From assembly GCA_026874595.1 (NCBI GenBank), contig CM049321.1, forward strand, positions 46,061,797 through 46,125,796: a stretch of DNA of 64,000 nt. Direction: 5' to 3'. Position numbers and translations under genes: made by a program. This DNA is from Sipunculus nudus. Taxonomy: Eukaryota; Annelida; Sipuncula; Golfingiida; Sipunculidae. The notes below the pieces were generated by a model, which did not search any database, was not told the DNA's origin, and worked only from the letters and a program-made list of their open reading frames with translations. This document shows, one piece after another, positions 23,414 to 32,284 of the stretch; positions within the stretch are counted from its first letter, which is position 1; every line of letters starts with the position of its first letter.

Positions 23414-24883
23414 TCACCGAGGGGTTGCATCGCAGACATCGGCTGTACCCTCCGGAAAGGCTCCGTACAGCTCCTGTGCATTAGCATTGCAGTGCATTGC
23501 AAAGGTTTCTACTGGTAACCCTCTCAACTGGGCCAAATACTTAACCAGCTCTCCGAGATGCCATGGGGAAGCAGCGAGGTATGGACTGTCGGACTCGACT
23601 AGGATTCGGTTAAGAGGCACTACCGATACTGCTTCCTCTGTTTCCTGACTTCTACGTACTGTAGATGTGAACCCGAAGTAACAATTCGGAAGACGACTAA
23701 CCCACGTCTCTAACTCGTCTTTATTCCCTGAGAAACAATGACGGTGGATCTTATGTCCTTGCAACCCAGAATCCAACAGCATGGCTAAGGCTTGTCTAGC
23801 CGCCTCCCCCGAGCCGTAATCCCTACAGTGGAGAATGAGGACCTTGGACTGGAAATCCTCCCGGCGCAGAAGACCAAGTACCTCCCTGAAGAACCCAGTC
23901 TGCAAAAGCTGTTCCCTAGTGCTAGTATGAGTGAATTCTAGCCCCACTTCACCCAAAGCTACACAGGAAGGTAAGGCCAAAAGGTGCTCAAGCGACAATA
24001 ACTGCTGTTGGCGAGCTGCCCTGGACTTGATGAGGCGAGGGTGGACACCAAAAGAACACTTTATACGTCGGTCCCCAGACAAACTAAGGTGACTATCCCA
24101 GTAATGAGGGAACACAAAGTTCGAAACCATGCCTAAGACCGCTCGCTCTGGCTCACCCACTGAGGCTTCGAACTGTGCTAGAGACCTGGCATCTGCCCTG
24201 CTAAGCATGACGTCAAGGTGGCAGTGTGAATCTATGATGCCTACTACTGCGGCATGAGTGTTAGAGTCGGGGACGAACCCTGAGATGGCAGACCTAGTAT
24301 CAACTGGAAGTGTGGCTAAAAGCCTCATTAGAACGTCCCAGTGAATCACACAGATTTCCGAATTAGGGGGCCTAGCACTAAACACACTGGGTATCTCCCA
24401 TCCGTACTTAGAAGCTACCTTGGCTAAGAGTACCTGCTCTTCCTCGTTAAACCCTGGCGGATGAGGATTAGGGTTATGCAACTGGTGTTGAAGGATATAT
24501 GCCTTGAGATCAGAGGGTTCACCTAAGCCTAATTTTTGGGTAATGAACTGGATGAACTGGTATACCCATAATCCCCACAAGTCCTCAAACAGATTACTAT
24601 CATCGAACTTTTTGCATCCAACCCCTGTATGCCTAAGCCTAAGGAAACATTTGGACGACTCCTGGACTCTGCACGTCCAGCATGCTGTGAACGGGTGGTG
24701 CCACCAGGGCAAATGGTCAGTTGCCACATGCCGGCCAAGGGAACTGCTATCTTCCCCACATATACGACAAGTGTGTTGGCGCCTGGACTTCCTGATGCTG
24801 CCAGTAGCACCGGATTTAGCCCCAGGAACGGGCTCATAATTGGGAACAAATCTGTCCTCCCCAAGACTCTCTGGGTCTTCCAT
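23414..24883 (-). CDS. Gypsy ORF3: zinc finger plus TatD-type metal-dependent nuclease
   Basis: 489 residues from the ATG at 24883 (MEDPESLGEDRF). Residues 39-57 form a C-x2-C...H-x4-H zinc finger (CRIC...HVATDH), followed by a CWTC pair. From about 218 to the end is a complete TatD-family TIM-barrel hydrolase: DSHCHLD (H220, H222), GVHP (279-282), GEVGLE (E312), LHCRD (H352), HRHCFSG (H382) and ESDSPY (D432). These are the metal ligands known for TatD/TATDN enzymes, so catalysis looks possible; the usual GLD reads GLE. TatD enzymes are Mg-dependent DNases. The ORF lies 70 bases after the integrase ORF in another frame, before the polypurine tract, so it belongs to the element. Expression would need splicing, reinitiation or a subgenomic RNA. 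A role in integration, DNA processing or host-DNA handling is inference only. Confidence 0.9.
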   Translation of the reverse strand: MEDPESLGEDRFVPNYEPVPGAKSGATGSIRKSRRQHTCRICGEDSSSLGRHVATDHLPWWHHPFTACWTCRVQESSKCFLRLRHTGVGCKKFDDSNLFEDLWGLWVYQFIQFITQKLGLGEPSDLKAYILQHQLHNPNPHPPGFNEEEQVLLAKVASKYGWEIPSVFSARPPNSEICVIHWDVLMRLLATLPVDTRSAISGFVPDSNTHAAVVGIIDSHCHLDVMLSRADARSLAQFEASVGEPERAVLGMVSNFVFPHYWDSHLSLSGDRRIKCSFGVHPRLIKSRAARQQQLLSLEHLLALPSCVALGEVGLEFTHTSTREQLLQTGFFREVLGLLRREDFQSKVLILHCRDYGSGEAARQALAMLLDSGLQGHKIHRHCFSGNKDELETWVSRLPNCYFGFTSTVRRSQETEEAVSVVPLNRILVESDSPYLAASPWHLGELVKYLAQLRGLPVETFAMHCNANAQELYGAFPEGTADVCDATPR

Positions 24884-24953
24884 CGCTCTACAAAATGTAA
24901 CTCTAAATAACAATAAGTGGCAACGCCTTATCTATAACTCCATGCACCTTACG

Positions 24954-26198
24954 CTATGGCATAAGATAATCCTTAAGATAAGCCAGCTTCCGGCACTTAC
25001 GCCTCGACTCCCTGTTGCTATGGGCTGGTGAGTCTAGTGGCGAGATCCCCGAATCCTGGCACTCAGAAAGAGGCTCTGGACTTCCCTTTGGAATATCTTC
25101 AGTTATACTGCTACTAGGATCCGAAACGGCGGGATCACTACCAAGGGCGCCCTCTGAGGCTGCAACAGCTACTGCAGGTTCCCCTGACGAGGTCGGTGCT
25201 GACCCTCCTTCTGCCGGATCTTGACCACCATCAGAGGATTCTGGAATGGATTCAGACTGATCTAGTAAGGTGGCTGTTTCCCGATGGAATAACTGAGCGC
25301 GAGTTCTTCGTAGCCAATGGGGAAGAAAGCCGTCTGCACAACGCTTCAGGTTGTTGTGGTGATGGTAGGACTCTTTTTTCTTTGTCCTGACCAAATACAA
25401 TGGAGGCTGTGCCTTAACCACTAGATAAGGCCCTTTCCAGATGGGTTGAAGCTTCGGGCTTTGCCCCTTCTTTGTTGACCTGTCACGGAGGTAAACCACA
25501 TCACCCATCCCAAAACGATCCTCTCTTACGAGAATGTCGTACAGTTGTTTTTGATGCTCGAGGTTACCTTTCAACTTCTCCCTCACACGATGGTGAATGG
25601 CCTCCATACGCTTCGTGAGGTTATGGACCCAGCTCTCAGGAGTATGGCTTTGCTCATCTGTGTTCATACCAAGTATCAGATCGGTGGGTTGGTAAACCTC
25701 GCGTCCCAGCATAATTTGATTTGCAGAGAAACCTGTCATTCGGTTGACCATCGAGTGCAGAGCCATAACGACGAGTGGTAGATCTTCGTCCCACTCCCGA
25801 GTCCGGCCTTGGATCATACACCGCACCATCTGCAACACATTCCTGTTTTGCCGTTCAACCTGGCCATTCGAAGAGGGGTGGTAGGGCGTAGTCCTAGTCT
25901 TGGCTATACCCATCCTCTCACAGAACGCTTTGAACAGGTTCGACTCAAAATTGCGGCCTTGATCGGTGTGAACAATAAGCGGACAACCGAAGGTGGTGAC
26001 GAAATGCATGATGAATTGCTTGGCCACAGTCTCCGCTGTCTGGTCAGGAATAGCCGCACACTCAAGCCATTTGGAGAATTGGTCACACATCATTAAGATG
26101 TAAGAGTTCCCCTGTGTGCTTGTTGTAAATGGCCCAAGGACGTCCAGATGCACACGTTCCATTGGATATCCAGAATGACTAATCCTGCTTTTGCAGTT
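24954..26198 (-). CDS. Gypsy integrase catalytic core and C-terminal domain (second part of pol)
   Basis: An open frame from 26198 down to the stop at 24954; the first in-frame ATG is at 26162. It carries the RNase-H-fold DDE integrase: RVHLDVLGPF (first Asp), VHTDQGRNFES (second Asp) and NGQVERQNR (Glu). The GPY/F-type module WKGPYLVVKAQPPLYLV follows, then an acidic, Ser/Pro-rich tail of about 120 residues. The zinc-binding N-terminal part of integrase is in the other frame upstream, so the protein is split across frames between 26162 and 26198. No chromodomain is visible. Confidence 0.92.
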   Translation of the reverse strand, partial: NCKSRISHSGYPMERVHLDVLGPFTTSTQGNSYILMMCDQFSKWLECAAIPDQTAETVAKQFIMHFVTTFGCPLIVHTDQGRNFESNLFKAFCERMGIAKTRTTPYHPSSNGQVERQNRNVLQMVRCMIQGRTREWDEDLPLVVMALHSMVNRMTGFSANQIMLGREVYQPTDLILGMNTDEQSHTPESWVHNLTKRMEAIHHRVREKLKGNLEHQKQLYDILVREDRFGMGDVVYLRDRSTKKGQSPKLQPIWKGPYLVVKAQPPLYLVRTKKKESYHHHNNLKRCADGFLPHWLRRTRAQLFHRETATLLDQSESIPESSDGGQDPAEGGSAPTSSGEPAVAVAASEGALGSDPAVSDPSSSITEDIPKGSPEPLSECQDSGISPLDSPAHSNRESRRKCRKLAYLKDYLMP

Positions 26199-29100
26199 CT
26201 AACAGGCCGTTTATGTTGGTTGCAGACTTGACACTGTGCCACATACAGTGCACAGTCTCTGACCATATTGTGCCAGAAAAAGGACCTACGGAGGCGTGCC
26301 AAGGTCTTATCTCTTCCTAGGTGCCCAGCCGTGGGGCAGCCATGGCAAAGTTTAAGGATTTCCTGTTTTAAACCCTCAGGGACCACCAATAAGGGGTGCG
26401 CCCCATCATCGCCTTCCCACATATAATGGAGTTCACCGCCCCTCAACTGCAATTGGGACCTACACGCCCACAAAGATTTAACTGCAGGACTAGTAAGGAG
26501 CAGTTCTGCCGGCTTCGGCTCTCCATTGTCCAACCACAATACCAAGGGCTTTAGGTCCGGGTCAGCATCCTGCATCTCTATCAGCTGATTAGAAGAGTAA
26601 GCTTCCAGCCAATTAGGCGTCTGGTCCGGGATGGATTCTGTGTCGGACACTTCACTGCCTGAATCCGTGGCTGTATGGCATCCAGATGCATCTGAGGAAC
26701 CGTCAATTTCTCTCGCATCTCCAGGTTCCTCTTCACCAGCTGTATCTTCGGCCGTAACCCCAAGTTCACATGTCCTGACTGCCAAAGGAACCACATCATC
26801 TACATCTTCTGTGAATCGGATCCACTTTTCACTTGCTCTCTGGCAGTTCTGACACCCCTTACAAGGGAGGTCTTGGGTACGAGCTCCCGCACTGTAGCAT
26901 TCACATGGCGGTGCTGGAATTCTGGAAAGGCCGTCCGCGTTGCAATGCTTATTGCCGGCCCGGTGCACGATCTTAAAATCATAGTTAGCAAGTTCCTCCA
27001 GCCAACGGGCTAGCTGACCCTCTACATGCCGAAAACGCATAAGCCAGGCCAGACAATTGTGGTCAGACCTTACCACAAATGGTCTCCCCAAGAGATAGTG
27101 TCTGTAATGTCGACAAAACCGTATTACCGCCAGCAGTTCCTTGCGGGTGGTACAGTAGCGTCTCTGCTCCTTGGTCAGAGTAAAGCTCGCATATGAGATG
27201 GTACGCTCCTGGCCGTTCTGCAACTGCGAGAGTTCAGCCCCTATTGCGTAGTCGGAGGCGTCGCAATCTAAAATGAACGTTCCTTCCTTTGAAGGCAGCG
27301 CTAGGCACGGGGCTGAAGTCAGCCGCTCCTTGAGTGCTTTGAATGCATCATGGTGCTGTTCAGACCATACGAAAATGGATTTGGGTTTCACCAGCTCATA
27401 CAAACATGCAGTAATTCCCGCATAGCCTTGGATGTGTGCGCGATGATAGTTGCAGAATCCCAGGAAGGATTCGAGTTCTTTCCTTGTGACAGGGACTGGC
27501 CAACTTCTGATTATGTCCGTTTTCCTGTCTGTGATCTTGACACCTTCGTAGCTAACGGTCCGTCCTAAGAATTCTACTTCAGATCTCAGGAACTCACACT
27601 TTCTTGGCTTGAGTTTCAGGTTGTGTGTCCGCAGACGTCCGAATACTTTCTCCAAACTGGCCAAGTGTTGGTCAAATGAAGTACCGAGGACGATTATGTC
27701 ATCGATGTACACGATGACTTCGGACCACGTGAGCCCCCTCAGCACGTGATTCATGGCACGCTGAAAGGTCGCTGGCGCATTACAAAGGCCGAAAGCGAGA
27801 CGGTTGTGTTCAAACAACCCGTACTTTGTTATGAATGCTGTTTTCCTTTTTGCTTCTTCTTCCAACTCTATCTGGTAGTAGCCGGAGGCTAAGTCAAGAG
27901 TGGAGAAATAGACAGTGCCAGCCAGGGTATCCAAGCAATCTTCGATTAGGGGGAGAGGGTAGGTGTCCTTGACTGTCCTTTCGTTCAGGGCTCTAAAATC
28001 TATGCACCATCTCACCCCTCCGTCCTTCTTCCTTACCAACACTGGTGCTGAGGCCCACTCCGAACTAGAATGGCGAATAACCCCTGCTGCTAGGAGTTTC
28101 TCTAGGTGGCTCCTCTCTTCCTGTTCGAAACTGATTGGAACTCTCCTCATGCGTTGGTGGACTGGCGCGTGGCCTTTTGTATCCAGGTTGTGGCGAACCT
28201 CAGACAAGCAACCTAGATCCAGGTCGTGCTTAGCAAAAACGTCATGGTACGTTAGCAAGAGCTTCTCTAATTGTGTGGCCTGATCCTTTGATGCTGTCTC
28301 CCTGACCTGACTGACAATTTCTTTCAGATGGTCTGGTACCACTCTGCCCTCTGTATTCTCCTTTAACTGGTCCCCTGCAATTCCAGACACGCGTCTGACA
28401 GTGGGCACTGGCATTGGTGGAACCGGCACAGCGCCCCCTGTTGGAGCACTGTTATAGTCCGCAGACTCGATACTTAGGGATGTAAGGATCCCTTCTACTC
28501 CTGTCGCCACGCCCACAGGTTGATTTGGGCGAAGCGTGATACACCTGTTGGAACTATTGCAAACTTCTATGCGCCCACTACTCCTAGTGAGCATCTTGGG
28601 GGACCATAGTTCCGCCTGGCTAAACTTGGGTTCAACTAAGTAGTCGCAATTCTCAACTCTGCAACTAAGGACTCTTATAGGGATGGTGCTCACCGCATTG
28701 GGTTGCAGCACCCTCCGCGCTGCAGCGACTACTGAACATCCACAGATATCGTCATCCGGACTTGTCCGGATTGAAGCCTGTACTACCTCTCCCGGTAAGC
28801 TTACGGTTTTGTTTTCTAAATTAACCGTGCACTTTTGTGCCAGTAGAAAGTCTAGACCAAGAAGCACTGAATCTGATATCTTGGCTATGTACACTGGCCA
28901 ATGGTACGCTTTCTTTCCGAACTGGATAGTTGTGTCAGGGGCGCGCTCTGCTGTAAGCGCCGAATCATCCCCGCCAATCCCTTTCAGGGTGGCTGTGCCT
29001 GTGCATACAGGCTTCTCGGGTAGACTATCATAAAAGCTGAGGCTGATCACAGTGATTTGAGACGCACTGTCGATCACAGCCTGGGTGTCAACCCCGTTTA

Positions 29101-29347
29101 TCTTAACTGGGGCTACTAGCTTTAGTCCTTGAGTTTGGCACACTTTAACTTCTGCCTCACAGAAACGTTCCTGAGTACCTGAACTGACAGAGGAGTCCTC
29201 CCGCTGAAGGGGAGACTGACCTTGCTCCGCCCCACCTAGCTGGGTCGATGAGTGCTGACGATTGGCCTCGTCAGCCTCTGTTTCTTGTAAATGGCCTTCT
29301 GATAACTGGGTTGCGTCTAGGCCGTTTAACGCAACCCTTGGCCTTTT
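26093..29347 (-). CDS. Gypsy pol: protease, reverse transcriptase, RNase H, integrase zinc domain
   Basis: The frame is open from a stop at 29366-29368 to 26093 and is expected to be entered by -1 frameshifting from gag near 29344-29353. Counting from the GTG codon at 29143: aspartic protease with active site AVIDSAS (D25); reverse transcriptase at about 340-515 with LDLASGYYQI (D417), FGLCNAPATF and YIDD (479-482); RNase H at about 620-745 with ILDCDASD, RKELLAV, SDHNCLAW and CNADGLSR; integrase zinc module H934, H941, C971, C974. The protease loop has Ser-Ala where most Gypsy elements have Thr/Ser-Gly. The last 30 residues are out of frame with the integrase core, indicating a 1-base loss (or -1 shift) at 26162-26198. 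Pol otherwise has no internal stop. Confidence 0.95.
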   Translation of the reverse strand, partial: KRPRVALNGLDATQLSEGHLQETEADEANRQHSSTQLGGAEQGQSPLQREDSSVSSGTQERFCEAEVKVCQTQGLKLVAPVKINGVDTQAVIDSASQITVISLSFYDSLPEKPVCTGTATLKGIGGDDSALTAERAPDTTIQFGKKAYHWPVYIAKISDSVLLGLDFLLAQKCTVNLENKTVSLPGEVVQASIRTSPDDDICGCSVVAAARRVLQPNAVSTIPIRVLSCRVENCDYLVEPKFSQAELWSPKMLTRSSGRIEVCNSSNRCITLRPNQPVGVATGVEGILTSLSIESADYNSAPTGGAVPVPPMPVPTVRRVSGIAGDQLKENTEGRVVPDHLKEIVSQVRETASKDQATQLEKLLLTYHDVFAKHDLDLGCLSEVRHNLDTKGHAPVHQRMRRVPISFEQEERSHLEKLLAAGVIRHSSSEWASAPVLVRKKDGGVRWCIDFRALNERTVKDTYPLPLIEDCLDTLAGTVYFSTLDLASGYYQIELEEEAKRKTAFITKYGLFEHNRLAFGLCNAPATFQRAMNHVLRGLTWSEVIVYIDDIIVLGTSFDQHLASLEKVFGRLRTHNLKLKPRKCEFLRSEVEFLGRTVSYEGVKITDRKTDIIRSWPVPVTRKELESFLGFCNYHRAHIQGYAGITACLYELVKPKSIFVWSEQHHDAFKALKERLTSAPCLALPSKEGTFILDCDASDYAIGAELSQLQNGQERTISYASFTLTKEQRRYCTTRKELLAVIRFCRHYRHYLLGRPFVVRSDHNCLAWLMRFRHVEGQLARWLEELANYDFKIVHRAGNKHCNADGLSRIPAPPCECYSAGARTQDLPCKGCQNCQRASEKWIRFTEDVDDVVPLAVRTCELGVTAEDTAGEEEPGDAREIDGSSDASGCHTATDSGSEVSDTESIPDQTPNWLEAYSSNQLIEMQDADPDLKPLVLWLDNGEPKPAELLLTSPAVKSLWACRSQLQLRGGELHYMWEGDDGAHPLLVVPEGLKQEILKLCHGCPTAGHLGRDKTLARLRRSFFWHNMVRDCALYVAQCQVCNQHKRPVRTAKAGLVILDIQWNVCIWTSLGHLQQAHRGTLTS

Positions 29348-31254
29348 AAACCCTGTCCTGGTTCCTTATAGGCAGGATTGCCCTCACTATTTGGACACTG
29401 TTTCTGAAAGTGTCCCCGCTGATTGCATTTGTAGCAGACGCTATTAGCAGGCTTTAGCTGGGGCCTACTTGGGCTTACGGATCTGGGCCTGGACACCATT
29501 AAGGCTTTCTTGATCAACCCTTCCAGACTGTCAATGCGTTTGTTCATTTGCGCCCAAGCCTTGTCTCTGGTTTCGGGTTGTGTGCCATTCCGCGGGTTGA
29601 CCCTTTCAGATATTGTCGACTGGGCCTGCTTTGTGTCAACTTGACCTTCCATATCTGACATTGCACTCTCGGCGAACGTTACCGTTTTACGGGCTATGTG
29701 TGTCTTTCCATAAATGGCTCGGTGGTTGTTGATGGCATCCTTCACGTATTGAAGAGCTTTGTGGAGGTATTTTGGGTTCCTTCCCATGGCACTAACTGCT
29801 GCTTTCTTGTCGCCGCATCCCCTCAGGAAGTATTCAATGGCAAGCTGTTGAATTGTATCTTCTGTGGCGCCCGGGAAACCGTTTATGACCTGGACGTGAA
29901 CCCTTTCGCTAAACTCCTCCAGGGTCTCCTGGTCCTCCTGTCTTGCAAACTGAAGCTCCCTACGCACAGTGATAGGTGCATCTCTCATGCCGAAACGTTG
30001 CTCTAACTTCTTAGTTAAGCGTTTGTAGTCACCTTCCAATTCAAGCTCTCTGACATAATCAAGGGCCCTCCCACCAAGGGAGTCGACAAGTTTTTCTGCT
30101 TTCTTGTGTCTAGACCATCCTCGCCTGACTGCCAACCTCTGGAACTGGAAGAAGAAACCACTCCAATTCCTATCGCCTGTGAAGGTGCCTAACTTCATGA
30201 TGTCTGGGCTCCTTCTTCTGCTTCTGGTGCCATGGCGGTGAGGTGAACAAGAGTAGTCTGAATCTTCGGAGTAAGAACTGGCTCTGTTATCCCTTCTCCT
30301 ATGCCTCGAACCATCACTAGAGCTGATGGACCTAACCCGACGCCGGTGATGCTTCTTACGGGACCGTGTGCCGCCACGTTCTTCGGAGGTTGAGTCGCTT
30401 GACTCAGAGGAACTGGACCTATGCCGGCGACGCCGTTCGTGTCTGTCTACACTCTTCTTAGGCCTTGAAGGCCGTTTCTTGTTGCTAACTCGGCTGGATC
30501 TAGTGGGCTGAGCCCAGAGGACGCCCTGGTCATACGCCTCCCGCTGTGTGTGATTATAGGGACCCACATTACCTGAGGCCGGTTGAGTACCCGGGCGTGA
30601 ATTCACTGGTAAGGGGGCAGAAGTTCGACGCACACTTAAAGCAGGACCTGTAGCTGGGTCAAAACCCTCATTTGTTCCCTGATAGTATACTTCCCCCCTA
30701 ATATCGCCCTGGGTGGACCGAGGACCTGAATTCCCAATCATCGTTAACATGTCAAGGTTACTTATACCTTGCTGGGAATATCCAGCCGTTGACGCTGGAC
30801 TACTACCTTCATTACTGGGGGCTCCAGCATGACGACCGATTTCAGGCTGGGTTTGGTCTACACTGGGACCATTTCGCATTCCCACACCTCTAGACTGGGG
30901 TAAACAGTCACCTCTTACACTCCCCTCCCTCAACATATTTGGAGACGGGACATATACAGCTTCGGTAGGAAGTGCATGAAGGATTCGATCTATGGAGGAA
31001 TCGTTTGGGCCGGGATTCGGGGGCCCACCCGTCTTACCCGAAAGACGAATCTTGCCTTCCCGGGAAAGACGCTCCCAAAAGGTTAACGCTAGACCAGTAG
31101 CATGAGCCAAATCAGGTAGGCCAAAATCAGGGGTTGACTCACGCAACCGAACAATGTGGAGGATAGTGGCTGGGGACAGCATATCCGTGAAATAGGTGAC
31201 CAATTGGGACACCGAAGCAGAACTTACATCAATAGAATTTTGAAATTGGGCCAT
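29326..31254 (-). CDS. Gypsy gag with RS-rich region, retrotransposon capsid and zinc knuckle
   Basis: 642 residues from the ATG at 31254 (MAQFQNSIDV); the frame is open 42 codons further upstream but without an ATG. Residues about 259-350 are a strongly basic Arg/Ser-rich segment (RRRRHRSSSSESSDST, RSRKKHHRRRVRSISSS, HGTRSRRRSPD). Residues about 355-508 fit a retrotransposon capsid (LGTFTGDRNWSGFFFQFQR ... TLEEFSERV). Residues 607-620 are a CCHC zinc knuckle, CYKCNQRGHFQKQC, that binds genomic RNA. Gag forms the particle that packages the element RNA. The last codons overlap pol at a -1 slippery site. RS-type repeats are unusual in Gag and could be phosphorylated or mimic splicing-factor RS domains (inference). 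Confidence 0.92.
   Translation of the reverse strand: MAQFQNSIDVSSASVSQLVTYFTDMLSPATILHIVRLRESTPDFGLPDLAHATGLALTFWERLSREGKIRLSGKTGGPPNPGPNDSSIDRILHALPTEAVYVPSPNMLREGSVRGDCLPQSRGVGMRNGPSVDQTQPEIGRHAGAPSNEGSSPASTAGYSQQGISNLDMLTMIGNSGPRSTQGDIRGEVYYQGTNEGFDPATGPALSVRRTSAPLPVNSRPGTQPASGNVGPYNHTQREAYDQGVLWAQPTRSSRVSNKKRPSRPKKSVDRHERRRRHRSSSSESSDSTSEERGGTRSRKKHHRRRVRSISSSDGSRHRRRDNRASSYSEDSDYSCSPHRHGTRSRRRSPDIMKLGTFTGDRNWSGFFFQFQRLAVRRGWSRHKKAEKLVDSLGGRALDYVRELELEGDYKRLTKKLEQRFGMRDAPITVRRELQFARQEDQETLEEFSERVHVQVINGFPGATEDTIQQLAIEYFLRGCGDKKAAVSAMGRNPKYLHKALQYVKDAINNHRAIYGKTHIARKTVTFAESAMSDMEGQVDTKQAQSTISERVNPRNGTQPETRDKAWAQMNKRIDSLEGLIKKALMVSRPRSVSPSRPQLKPANSVCYKCNQRGHFQKQCPNSEGNPAYKEPGQGLKGQGLR
29344..29353 (-). 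promoter_or_regulatory. -1 ribosomal frameshift site, gag to pol
   Basis: On the minus strand GGGTTTAAAA contains two overlapping canonical heptamers, G GGT TTA and T TTA AAA, both in register with gag codons GGT-TTA-AAA. A -1 slip enters the pol frame, which opens only about 15 bases upstream, and gag terminates at 29326. Overlap, register and direction all agree with programmed frameshifting. A downstream pseudoknot was not evaluated. Confidence 0.8.
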
Positions 31255-32265
31255 GATGCCAGTTGTAACAAGGGACAGGGAAGGTTGCCTGTGTGACAGG
31301 GAGCCCAATGCACGCAAGGAATATTCAATGATTAGCAAAACAAACAACGCAAGCTGATTAGGGATGCGCAAATTTAGCAAAAAGCAATGCCAGGCTCATA
31401 ACCAACAACAAAGGTAATAGGGGCTCAACAACATGAACAAGCAAGTAAGCCAGCAAAGTGCATGCACAGGGTCCAGATCTATACAGTTTAAAGAGGAATA
31501 TGACAAATAATGCAAAAAGTATCGGGACCTACTACACTAAAAGTACCTGTCCAGGCTATAATAGACTATAAAAGAACTTGGTGGAAGCACAATACAACAA
31601 CAGCAATATGGGGTTACCTCATGCTTCCTGCTTACCCACCCATTACTACTGATGGCTTAAAAAAAATTTTGTCAGCAAACAACCTTGACATTACCTGCAC
31701 ATTAAAAATACAAGATTGGGCCTCAGTACAGGCAGACTGTGAACTACAAAAGGGGCTAATACTACAGTGATAGCATACAAGTATAAACTCGTACAAACTC
31801 CGAACCTAACAAGGTATATAAAGGAAAATTGCCTGTAACCACAGAAATTGCAGCTAATCAAGGGGGCAGAGAAGAATATGAAATATTCTAGGGCAATACT
31901 CAAGGAAATACGTGACAAAAAATCGTTCAGAGTGAAGAATTTCGGGGATCTTGACCAGAAACACGGGGTCACGTGATCACAGCTCTGATCAAAACGATAT
32001 GGAGAAGACCGAAATTCGACTATTGCTAGCACTAAGACTATTGACAGCTCTATCCAGTACAATAACAGGCAAGAACAACTAATTGTCCAGTTAAGTAAAC
32101 ACAAGACAACGCTGTACTAAGCTTGTCTCGACTGCTGAAGTCAGCAAAGGGACCAAAGTTTTTGACTAGCGCGCCAAGCAAAATGGCGGCTCCTTGCCGA
32201 GCTAAGATCTAGATACAACGACTACCGACTATCTAAGAGGTAAAACCGGGGCTAAACCCGCTCCA
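31255..32265 (-). other. Long 5' leader of the Gypsy element
   Basis: About 1 kb between the primer-binding site and the gag ATG, long for a Gypsy element. It may hold packaging or internal initiation signals; none can be identified by eye. A short plus-strand frame (31510-31770) runs antisense and has no recognisable domain. Confidence 0.5.
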
Positions 32266-32283
32266 AATCATCCTTCGTCGCCA
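32266..32283 (-). promoter_or_regulatory. Primer-binding site
   Basis: On the minus strand TGGCGACGAAGGATGATT begins one base after the 5' LTR. A TGG start complementary to the CCA end of a tRNA, next to the LTR, is the standard primer-binding position. The tRNA was not identified. Confidence 0.75.
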
Positions 32284-32284
32284 T

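Noticed and set aside
24504-24910. Overlapping plus-strand ORFs opposite the TatD ORF
   Set aside because: Shadows of the minus-strand coding sequence.
26162-26198. Programmed frameshift within integrase
   Set aside because: No X-XXY-YYZ heptamer in the overlap and such a site between the zinc module and the core is not known; a mutation or error is simpler.
31510-31770. Plus-strand 86-codon ORF antisense to the Gypsy leader
   Set aside because: No domain, no splice context, and it lies within the leader of a minus-strand element.
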